From the NCBI RefSeq assembly GCF_001005725.1, contig NZ_LBIC01000020.1, forward strand, positions 60,072 to 124,071: 64,000 nt of DNA, in the 5' to 3' direction. The notes under the pieces are model-generated. The model worked only from the letters and a program-made list of their open reading frames with translations. It was not told the DNA's origin and made no database searches. The position numbers were made by a program, and so were the translations under genes. Below, one piece after another: positions 54,835-61,566 of this stretch. Each line of letters opens with the position of its first letter. Position 1 is the first letter of the stretch. This DNA is from Sphingobium chungbukense (lineage in GTDB: Bacteria > Pseudomonadota > Alphaproteobacteria > Sphingomonadales > Sphingomonadaceae).

Positions 54835-55419
54835 TCATCCGGGCGAGGCAAGGGCAATCAATTGGGCGAGCCCGCTGGTCCCCGTCTTCGCCATGATCGC
54901 CGCCCGATGATCCTCGACCGTCTTGGGGCTGAGCGCCAGGATCCCCGCGATCGCCTTGTTGCTATGGCCCAGGACGAGCAGGTCGAACACCTCCCTTTCC
55001 CTGGGCGTCAAGGCTGCGGTGCGGCCCAACTGCCTTCGCCTGCGGCTTGACCAGGCCACCCCTTCGGTGACAGCGGCGATCAGGCGCGCTTCATCAATCG
55101 GCTTTTCAAGATAATCGAGGCCGCCATGGCGGCGGACGGCATCTACGGCATTGGCCGTTGTGGGCCAGGCCGTCATGAAGACGATCGCGACGGCAGGATC
55201 GAGGAAGCGGACACGGTCGGCAAAGCCGAAACCGTCCAGATCGTCCATCATGACATCGGTCACGATGCAGGAGGCCGGCGCCTCGACATAGGCATTGAGC
55301 AGCATCACGGGATCGAGAAATGGCTCCGCGGCAAAGCCTTGCCGGCAAAGCAGTCGCGCGACGCTGCCACCCAGGTCGCGATCATCGTCCACCACATAGA
55401 CTTTGGGCTCGCCCGTCAT
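54835..55419 (-). CDS. FixJ-family response regulator paired with a MASE1 kinase
   Basis: A 194-residue regulator with a receiver domain (YVVDDDRDLGGSV, phospho-acceptor Asp in CIVTDVMMDDLDG, Lys in YLEKPIDEA) and a LuxR/FixJ HTH (LTPREREVFDLLVLGHSNKAIAGILALSPKTVEDHRAAIMAKTG). It overlaps the MASE1 histidine kinase gene by 4 nt (ATGA), so they form a two-component pair. The HTH has the usual NKAIAxxLxxSxKTVExHR sequence. Target genes are unknown. Confidence 0.9.
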   Translation of the reverse strand: MTGEPKVYVVDDDRDLGGSVARLLCRQGFAAEPFLDPVMLLNAYVEAPASCIVTDVMMDDLDGFGFADRVRFLDPAVAIVFMTAWPTTANAVDAVRRHGGLDYLEKPIDEARLIAAVTEGVAWSSRRRRQLGRTAALTPREREVFDLLVLGHSNKAIAGILALSPKTVEDHRAAIMAKTGTSGLAQLIALASPG

Positions 55420-57032
55420 GCACAGTCTCCCGCCAGTGGCAGCATGATGGACGCGAGCATGACGCCGTCGGGCCCTTTGGTTCGGGTCAGATGTCCGCCA
55501 TGCGCTTCCACGATGGCCTGGGCCACGAGAATGCCAACGCCCATGCCCATGCCGTGAGAAGCCTCAGGTTCATATCGGTTGAGAACCGTGATTTCGGCCC
55601 TGCCGCCCCTTCGTTCGCTGCCCAGCTCGACCGCCCGGTCGCTGGAGTGCTGAATGGCGTTGCGCAGCAGGTTCATCAGCGCCTGGCTCAGTTCGACCTC
55701 CTGTCCAAGAATGACCAGGTCCGGGTCTGTCGGGCCGACTTTCAAGGCGACGCCCTGGCTCCTGGCTTCAGGCGCGGCGATGGCGACCACGCTCTCGACC
55801 AGCGCCGGAACGGGCAGGGGACTGGGTTCATCGACCACGCGCCCGCCGAACCGGCGCAGGCGGCGGACGAGGTGGGAAAGGGCGGCCGCCTTGCGATCAA
55901 TGAGCGCTGCGCTCTCCCTGATTTCCTGTCCGGACCGATCGGTGATTGCGTGAAGATGCCTCGCCTCGATCGCCAGGGTGGACAAGGGCTGGCTGATCTC
56001 ATGGATCACGGCCACGGACATGGCCCGCAACGTCTTGAGACGCTCGGCCTGGAAGAGCAGCCGATCGCGTCGCTCGAGCGCTGCCCTGGCCTGCTTCTGG
56101 GCGTCGCGATAGCTGCCTGCAAGATAGCCCACCACCATGATGGTTGCGAGGTTGAGATGGCGCTCGAGACGGTCCGTCGTGCTGATGGCGTCGGCTGTCT
56201 CGGGCAGCAGCAGCCAGGCCACGGCCGCCAGGGAGATCCAGGCCGCAAGGCGCCCGAAGCGCAATCCCGTCCAGGCAACGGCGAGGATGACCGGGGTCGG
56301 CTGAAAGCCAAGGCCGATATGCGTGAGGAGACGGGTGACGACGATTGCTCCTCCTAGCAGGAAGGCCATCTCCATGACCGGTGTCCAGGCAATGGAGGGC
56401 GGCGCGAGGCGCGAAGGCAGGGACTTGCGCCCGCGTCCGGCTGTCCCGGCGATCCAGAGAAGAGGGGGCGCGATGAGGAGGACCCCGAGCAGGTCGCCAA
56501 CGGCGAACGCGGTGAGCGAGGTGATCACATCGGGAAGGGTTGTGACCTGTGTCCGGTCCGGTCGCCAGAGAGCTTCGGGCAGCGCCGTGAGCGCCGCGAA
56601 AACCGGCGCGGCCGCCGCAGCGAGGCTAAATGGCATTGGCGGCGTCATCATGCCTGCCCTGCTGCCGCTCGAGAGCCAGCGGATGACCCCCACGATCGCG
56701 CCATAAGCGAGGACCGGGCGCACGATGCCCCACAGCGCGATCAGCCGGTCGGGCGAGGCGAGGGAAAATCTTCCCATCCCCAGATTGACCAGCAGTTCGA
56801 CGATCATGATTGCAGGGGTCGCCCTCGGTCCAAAATGCCAGAGGAACGCGAGCCGAAGTCCTGCGGGCGGGAACCAGAGTGAATAATAGCCCTCTCCGCC
56901 CCAATAGGCGGCCATCGAGAGCGCGAGCCAGAAACCCAGCCCGTACAGCATGAGGATCAGCGGGCCCGGCGCTGGCCGCGCCGCGCTTTCTGCCTTGCCA
57001 CTGCGGCGCATGGGGAAAAAGGCGCTGGTCAT
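55416..57032 (-). CDS. MASE1-domain sensor histidine kinase
   Basis: A 538-residue kinase. The N-terminal 310 residues hold eight or so hydrophobic helices of the MASE1 sensor domain (ILMLYGLGFWLALSMAAYWG, SLWFPPAGLRLAFLWHFGPRA as signature), followed by HisKA with VAVIHEISQPLSTLAIEA (phospho-His) and HATPase with LMNLLRNAIQHSSD, GMGMGVGILVAQAIVEAHGG. The start at 57032 is preferred, as the longer frame upstream is not hydrophobic and crosses the promoter of the divergent gene. It is coupled to the FixJ-type regulator. MASE1 inputs are mostly unknown. Confidence 0.88.
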   Translation of the reverse strand: MTSAFFPMRRSGKAESAARPAPGPLILMLYGLGFWLALSMAAYWGGEGYYSLWFPPAGLRLAFLWHFGPRATPAIMIVELLVNLGMGRFSLASPDRLIALWGIVRPVLAYGAIVGVIRWLSSGSRAGMMTPPMPFSLAAAAAPVFAALTALPEALWRPDRTQVTTLPDVITSLTAFAVGDLLGVLLIAPPLLWIAGTAGRGRKSLPSRLAPPSIAWTPVMEMAFLLGGAIVVTRLLTHIGLGFQPTPVILAVAWTGLRFGRLAAWISLAAVAWLLLPETADAISTTDRLERHLNLATIMVVGYLAGSYRDAQKQARAALERRDRLLFQAERLKTLRAMSVAVIHEISQPLSTLAIEARHLHAITDRSGQEIRESAALIDRKAAALSHLVRRLRRFGGRVVDEPSPLPVPALVESVVAIAAPEARSQGVALKVGPTDPDLVILGQEVELSQALMNLLRNAIQHSSDRAVELGSERRGGRAEITVLNRYEPEASHGMGMGVGILVAQAIVEAHGGHLTRTKGPDGVMLASIMLPLAGDCA

Positions 57033-57290
57033 TTGGCCTTCATTGCCGGGACGGGCGCCGTTATTGAAGCAGGGAAATTCCCGGGGCCGCCATTTTTTCA
57101 AGCGCGGGCGCGCGCCTTGGTCCTTCGCTGTGCAAGCATAGTCAGACATGAGATATGCGCTATGCTTCCGGTAAAAGCCTCTTGCCAAGGAATCGAACAG
57201 AATTGGTTGACGTTGCAGGTTTGCCTCTCTAGGCGGCTCTCCGGGTCGCAACCGAAACGATTAGACAACGCGAACCAATTCAGGGGAACC

Positions 57291-57935
57291 ATGAAAAATA
57301 TTTCCATCGCGCTTCTGGCGATCGTCGCCGGGACCTCCTGCGCTCATGCAGAAACCTTTTCCGGCCCGTTCATCGGCGCGCAGATCAGCCGCGACGCCTA
57401 TGAGGTCAAGGCTGAAGGCACCGACATTGGCATTGCGGCTCTGGACCTCGACGGTCTGAGCGGCAACGGCATCGGCGGCGGCCTCTATGTCGGCTACGAC
57501 TATGCCCTCTCGAACAGCCTGTTCTTCGGCGTCGAAGCCAATGCGAACTATTCGGGCGCAAGCATCTCTGCCAGCCTTGATGACGGCACGAATAGCGTGA
57601 GCGGCAAGATCCGGGCGCGCGAATCCTTCGGCCTGAGCGGCCGGCTGGGCGCCATGATCGCCGACAACACCGCTCTCTATGCCCGGGGCGGCTGGCAATC
57701 GACCAAGTTCAAGGCGAGCGCCTTTGACGGCGTGGACAGCTACGGCACCAAGACCATGCAGGACGCGCTGGTCTACGGCGCTGGCCTGGAAACCCGCATC
57801 GGCGCGCAGACGTCGATCCGCGTTGAATATCTGATTGAGGATTATGGCAGCGCCGGCCTCAACAAGGATCTCGGCGCCAACGGCATCCGCGTCGACAACA
57901 ACAAGCTCTCGCTGGGCATCTCCTGGCGCTATTGA
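57291..57935 (+). CDS. Outer membrane beta-barrel protein (opacity/OmpA-like porin family)
   Basis: A 214-residue exported protein with a signal peptide (MKNISIALLAIVAGTSCAHA) and a barrel of about eight alternating strands (FSGPFIGAQISRDAYEV, GGGLYVGYDYALSNSLFFGVEANANY, ARESFGLSGRLGAMIADNTALYARGGWQ, TSIRVEYLIEDYGS) ending KLSLGISWRY with the terminal aromatic required for outer membrane assembly. It resembles small surface antigen/adhesin barrels. The ATG at 57291 is preceded by AGGGGAACC. The gene is followed by a possible structured RNA and a terminator. Confidence 0.87.
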   Translation: MKNISIALLAIVAGTSCAHAETFSGPFIGAQISRDAYEVKAEGTDIGIAALDLDGLSGNGIGGGLYVGYDYALSNSLFFGVEANANYSGASISASLDDGTNSVSGKIRARESFGLSGRLGAMIADNTALYARGGWQSTKFKASAFDGVDSYGTKTMQDALVYGAGLETRIGAQTSIRVEYLIEDYGSAGLNKDLGANGIRVDNNKLSLGISWRY

Positions 57936-58000
57936 GCTTGAGCGTTTTCTTGGCAGATGGAAACGCCAGTTCGGCGAAGCCAATCATCTGCTGACCGGGA

Positions 58001-58108
58001 AACGCGACACAATAAATATGTAGAGCGGTCGAGCCGATGCACTCGTTTCGCAATCTGCTCTTGCGCAACGAGCCAGGAGGGCGTCCGGACGACGGACGCC
58101 CTTTTTGG
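58001..58108 (+). ncRNA. Candidate structured small RNA
   Basis: Two strong hairpins lie in a 70-base stretch after the beta-barrel gene. The first (58042-58072) has a 12-base stem CTCGTTTCGCAA/TTGCGCAACGAG with one mismatch and a 7-base loop. The second (58079-58101) is a perfect 9-base stem followed by five T. Bases 58001-58035 are A/T-rich at first. This could be an independent sRNA or the long 3' UTR of the barrel gene. No family could be named. The 5' end is a guess. The 58109-58345 stretch that follows holds no clear gene. Confidence 0.4.
58079..58106 (+). terminator. Strong Rho-independent terminator
   Basis: GGGCGTCCG (58079-58087), a GACGA loop, CGGACGCCC (58093-58101) and TTTTT (58102-58106) form a textbook terminator. 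It ends transcription from the outer membrane protein gene or from the candidate small RNA before it. Confidence 0.9.
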
Positions 58109-58345
58109 CAGGGCGCCCATGACCGTTTCGCGCTTTTCCTCAGACTGGCTCCGCTTGTTTCACAGTCGGGCGGAGTCCCTTTTGAGCGGCACGCCTTCAC
58201 TTGCCTTGGCGCTTTCGCGCGGGGGAAGCCCCACGGAATGTTGCAAGCCCGCTTCGTTCATGGCAGGCAATCGGCGCGAGCGGCGGCGGAACCTCATCCT
58301 GGCCGGGGGACATGAAGCGTCCGTCGCCAGCCTGAAGGAGCATCG

Positions 58346-58546
58346 ATGCCAAGAGGTTCACGCCACGATCTGACCGGAATCCTGCTCGAGGCTGGCCTTC
58401 ACCCCGTCCTGCGCGTAGCCGATGGCGGTGAATGGCGCCTGGATGTCACCGGGCGCTATCGACACCTGCTCGGGCGCAGGGTTCGGGTCGCAGGCATCCG
58501 ATCAGGTTTCGATCTGCTGGACGTTCTGCAAATCGAGCAGGCCTGA
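58346..58546 (+). CDS. DUF5818 small protein
   Basis: A 66-residue protein, MPRGSRHDLTGILLEAGL, then WRLDVTGRYRHLLGRRVRVAGIRSGFDLLDV, which matches DUF5818, an OB-fold-like small family frequent in sphingomonads. The repeated LLGRRVRVxGxRSGFDLLDV ending is diagnostic. The ATG at 58346 is preceded by AAGGAG. Function unknown. It is separated from the structured RNA region by about 240 bases. Confidence 0.8.
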   Translation: MPRGSRHDLTGILLEAGLHPVLRVADGGEWRLDVTGRYRHLLGRRVRVAGIRSGFDLLDVLQIEQA

Positions 58547-58582
58547 CCGGCCGGGCCGTGCCCGGGCGCCTTCAATCAAGCT

Positions 58583-58702
58583 TCAGCGCCCCTGATCGAT
58601 CAGCCACATCACCGCCATCCAGAAGGCCAGCGCCAGCGGCAGGAGCAGGATGAAGCAACTCCCCTGAGGAAGGCGGCGGCGGGAGGGACTTGAACCGGTC
58701 AT
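58583..58702 (-). CDS. Small single-helix membrane protein of 39 residues
   Basis: MTGSSPSRRRLPQGSC is followed by one hydrophobic helix (FILLLPLALAFWMAVMWLI) and DQGR. A start at 58702 is chosen, since the longer frame adds residues without pattern; GGAG lies 9 bases upstream on the minus strand. It has the typical layout of small sphingomonad membrane proteins with a basic N-terminus. Function unknown. Confidence 0.5.
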   Translation of the reverse strand: MTGSSPSRRRLPQGSCFILLLPLALAFWMAVMWLIDQGR

Positions 58703-59102
58703 GGAAACTCCAACTGTAAGGCCGCGATGTTTTTCGGGCGCCGTCGTGCGGTCACAGGGCATCAACGCCCGACGCTCGCATCGGATGCGCGCTACAGGAA
58801 TAGCGGGAGCTTCTTACCTACTGGTTTACAGGGACGTGTCGGACCGCTCCTGCGACGGGGTGCCGGCAAGGGGCCAATCCCCTCCCAACGTCCACGCAGG
58901 CCGGGCGATGCGCGTCGACGGCGTGATGCGAATGCCAAGTATTGGAAGAATCAAAACTCCTGAATCCTTGCAATTTCATCGAACAAAGCTATTGCGGCTT
59001 GTTGAAGATCGACCGTGGTTCCTGTCCCTGGTCCTGGACGGCGCCATCATGGGGGCATGAAAGCGGCGATGGTTTGAGGAGGGGGATTGTTCAAGGTGCG
59101 TG
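58703..59102. other. Intergenic region upstream of the IHF-beta-like gene
   Basis: About 400 bases without a supported gene, A/T-richer near 58935-59000. It presumably contains the promoters of the IHF-like gene and the small membrane protein. No perfect palindrome stood out. Confidence 0.4.
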
Positions 59103-59396
59103 ATGATCAGATCTGAGCTGATCCAGAAGATGCTCGAAGAGCATCCCGATCTCTCCGCTTCGGAAGTCGAGAGCATCGTCAATCTTTTCTTCCAGGAAAT
59201 CATCGACAATCTCGCAAAGGGCGGACGGGTCGAGATTCGCGGCTTTGGTACCTTTACCCCACGGCCTCGCATGGCCCGGATGGGGCGCAATCCCCGGACT
59301 GGAGAATGCGTCCCGGTGGCCGAAAAAAATGCCGTGCATTTCAGGCCGGGCAAGCGGATGCGTGAGCGGCTTCGCGCGCAGGGGTCAGGGGATTAG
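59103..59396 (+). CDS. ihfB: IHF beta subunit-like DNA-binding protein
   Basis: A 97-residue HU/IHF-family protein (MIRSELIQKMLEEHPDLSASEVESIVNLFFQEIIDN, then the GGRVEIRGFGTFTPRPRMARMGRNPRTGECV arm and HFRPGKRMRERL). The RMGRNPRTGE arm and the PGKRMRERL tail are closer to IHF-beta than to HU. It would bend DNA at specific sites, for transcription or recombination/replication of a mobile element. The ATG at 59103 has AAGG seven bases before it; a GTG lies one codon upstream. Chromosomal ihfB usually sits after rpsA, and no such gene is here, so this is probably an extra copy. Confidence 0.82.
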   Translation: MIRSELIQKMLEEHPDLSASEVESIVNLFFQEIIDNLAKGGRVEIRGFGTFTPRPRMARMGRNPRTGECVPVAEKNAVHFRPGKRMRERLRAQGSGD

Positions 59397-59518
59397 GCGA
59401 CGCCTGGCTGAGGCTTGCGGCCGTTCCGGACCTGCCAATGCATGGAAAAGGAACGCGGGCAGCTCCATCGCCTGAGGGGAGCGGCTGCCCGACCGGCCAC
59501 CGGCCGCCCCGCAGGCGC

Positions 59519-59540
59519 AGGCCAGCCCTTGGGCTGGCCT
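59519..59540. terminator. Perfect inverted repeat between convergent genes
   Basis: AGGCCAGCCC, a TT loop and GGGCTGGCCT form a perfect 10-base stem between the ends of the IHF-like gene and the winged-helix gene. No T run follows on either strand, so termination would need Rho; the bidirectional position suits a shared terminator. Confidence 0.45.
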
Positions 59541-59550
59541 GGTGGCTCGG

Positions 59551-60237
59551 TCACCGCGCGGCAGCCTGGCTGTGGCTTTGGCTTTCACTCATGCTCGCCT
59601 TTCTGGTCGGTCTCAAGGACACGCCAAGCGCGTTGACGATCCCGAAGGCAGCGCTCGGAACTATCCGGTAGCTTCGCCGCCCGGTCTCGATGGCGCCATC
59701 CTCAAAGCCCCGGCTTTTGAGGCTTGAGCGCAGCTGGCAGATATAGACGCGCACGACATTGGGACTCTCCGAGAGGACGCAGGCCGCGTCCGCCAGATGG
59801 GCGTGCGAGACAAATTGCCCCGGCTGGCGGAGGAGGCAAAGCAGGACGCCGGCAGACGCCCAGCCTTCCAGGGCGAAGCAATCGACAAGCCGCTGGCGAA
59901 TGAATTCTTCCCGATCTCCTGTCTTGAGGCCCCTGCATAGGGCTTTGAGGGCCTCTTCGACGTCGGCCTGGTCCTCCGTCATCGCCGAAAGCGCGTAACG
60001 CGCCGCCGCACCTGCCCGGCTCGCGCCAATGGCTTTTGTCAAAGGCGCGCCAGTATCGATGACCTGGTCAAGAACGTTGCGGACAGCCGCGATGGAATTA
60101 GCGGCTTCCAGAAAGGACTGTTCCAGAGATTTCAGGTCATCAATCGTGAGAGAATCCAGCCTTACACTCTGATTAATGGTAGATTTGTCTTCCGATCCCA
60201 AGTGAATTCTCCTAGTCCTGCGAAAAATTCCATCCAT
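59551..60237 (-). CDS. Orphan winged-helix (OmpR/PhoB-type) DNA-binding protein
   Basis: A 228-residue protein. Residues 20-95 are helical without a receiver-domain signature (KSLEQSFLEAANSIAAVRNVLDQVI). Residues 105-195 are a winged helix of the OmpR/PhoB type (LLCLLRQPGQFVSHAHLADAACVLSESPNVVRVYICQLRSSLKSRGFEDGAIETGRRSYRIV), and the last 35 residues are disordered. It binds DNA but is not regulated by a phosphorylated receiver, like HilA or ToxR-type output domains without the membrane helix. The start at 60237 is the first ATG; no better one is visible. Divergent from the Toprim gene, it may control that element's replication or transfer genes. Confidence 0.72.
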   Translation of the reverse strand: MDGIFRRTRRIHLGSEDKSTINQSVRLDSLTIDDLKSLEQSFLEAANSIAAVRNVLDQVIDTGAPLTKAIGASRAGAAARYALSAMTEDQADVEEALKALCRGLKTGDREEFIRQRLVDCFALEGWASAGVLLCLLRQPGQFVSHAHLADAACVLSESPNVVRVYICQLRSSLKSRGFEDGAIETGRRSYRIVPSAAFGIVNALGVSLRPTRKASMSESQSHSQAAAR

Positions 60238-60605
60238 TCGTGGAATTCTATTATGTTAAAATTGACATTAACGGCTCCTTGCCCCTCGAATGGGGCTCGC
60301 ATGCGCGCACAAGGTCCGAATAGATTTCAGTTAACCCCTTGATAGATCAGAAGCAAACAATAATGCGCTGATCTGAAAGGATTCGCATGTCACAAACATG
60401 AAATTGACGAAGAATCCATGTTCGTTCCTCCTTTTCGATGCTCTGGAATCAGCTGATCCCGCCGTCTGCAGCGTTGCGGTATTTCAGACCGAACGCCCCG
60501 AGGAGGCCCGCTCGACATCCGCATCATCGGATGCTGTCCCGACGCCACCCCTCGGTTCGGCCGAAAGGGGAGAGTGGCTGGGCGATGGGAAAAGGAGATG
60601 GGCTG
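60238..60605. other. Divergent control region between winged-helix and Toprim genes
   Basis: A/T-rich near 60238-60380 compared with its surroundings, as expected for two divergent promoters. A plus-strand frame from 60398 begins MKLTKNPCSFLLFDALES but lacks a ribosome binding site and runs into the Toprim gene in another frame, so it is not called. No clear operator was found. Confidence 0.4.
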
Positions 60606-61454
60606 ATGCCGCTGATAACCCGACGACCGTCCCAGGACACCATCGACCTTGTAGGGGCCCTTGACGGGAGCTGGCATGGCCGCACCGCCATGTGCCGGTG
60701 TCCCGTGCATGATGATCGAGCCCCAAGCCTATCCATACGGCAGGGCGATCATGGGATTTTGGTCACATGCTTTGCCGGCTGCGCCCGGGAGGATGTGCTG
60801 CGTGCCTTGCGGCGCATCCCGCGCCGCAAGCGCTTCGCCTATTGTGACACGCCCTCCCGGTCTTCCGGGAGTGCAGCGCGCCTGTGGGCGCAGGCCGGCC
60901 CTGTCAGCGGAACCCTTGCCGAGCGCTACATGACCCTCCGGGGGCTCGAGCCGCCCGTCGCCGATGTGCGATACCATCCGCGCTGTCCCTATCGGCCGCT
61001 GCCCTGGACGAGTTATCAGCCCGCTCTTCTGCTCGCGGTCCGGGAGGGGCGGCAGCTGACCGCGGTCCAGCGCATCTTCCTTGATCCTCAAACCGGGGCG
61101 TGTCGCATGAAGCTGCTCCTGGGCAGGCCGGGCGGGGGCGCCTGGCAGGGCGGCGGCAGGCCCGATTCTGTGCTGGCGCTTGCAGAAGGGTTCGAGACGG
61201 CTCGCGCCTTCAACCTGCTCGAAGGCGAGCCCTGCTGGGCGAGCCTGGGCGCGAGGCGGCTCGACCGCCTCATATTGCCGCAGTCCCTCTCATCGCTGAT
61301 CCTGGCGGCGGACAATGACGGCGAGGGCGAGCGCGCGGCCGCGCGGGCGATGCGTCGTTACGCCCGGCCTGGCCTCGAGATCAGCATCAGGACGCCCAAA
61401 GGCGTCAAGGACTGGGCCGAGGCGCTCGAAACGGTGCGTTCCCCGCAGCGCTGA
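60606..61454 (+). CDS. Toprim-domain primase-like protein with zinc finger
   Basis: A 282-residue protein of the plasmid/phage primase type. The N-terminal zinc finger is CHC2-like (CRCPVHDDRAPSLSIRQ, then LVTCFAGCAREDVLRAL); a middle region and a C-terminal Toprim domain (LALAEGFETARAF with the catalytic Glu, LILAADNDGEGERAA with the DxD-type motif) follow. Toprim proteins of this class make primers or assist replication of conjugative elements. AAGGAG lies nine bases before the ATG. It is 112 nt upstream of the strawberry-notch gene, and the pair typically belongs to integrative or plasmid modules. Confidence 0.85.
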   Translation: MPLITRRPSQDTIDLVGALDGSWHGRTAMCRCPVHDDRAPSLSIRQGDHGILVTCFAGCAREDVLRALRRIPRRKRFAYCDTPSRSSGSAARLWAQAGPVSGTLAERYMTLRGLEPPVADVRYHPRCPYRPLPWTSYQPALLLAVREGRQLTAVQRIFLDPQTGACRMKLLLGRPGGGAWQGGGRPDSVLALAEGFETARAFNLLEGEPCWASLGARRLDRLILPQSLSSLILAADNDGEGERAAARAMRRYARPGLEISIRTPKGVKDWAEALETVRSPQR

Positions 61455-61566
61455 AGCGCGACCAAAGCGCCTGCCGGTCTTCCAGCCGGCAACCCACAGG
61501 CAAGAAGAGGGGGCGTGAAGGGCTGACGCTGTCGAAGGGACAGCCAGCTTTTCGGAGAAATGATCC

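Noticed and set aside
57033..57251. Upstream extension of the MASE1 kinase frame
   Set aside because: It adds 73 non-hydrophobic residues across the promoter region of the divergent barrel gene; the MASE1 start at 57032 fits better.
58680..58700. A tRNA T-arm-like stretch GGTTCAAGTCCC on the minus strand
   Set aside because: No acceptor stem, D-arm or anticodon arm can be folded around it; it encodes the N-terminus of the small membrane protein.
60398..60664. An 88-residue frame beginning MKLTKNPCSFLLFDALES
   Set aside because: No ribosome binding site, composition becomes random after residue 35, and it overlaps the start of the Toprim gene.
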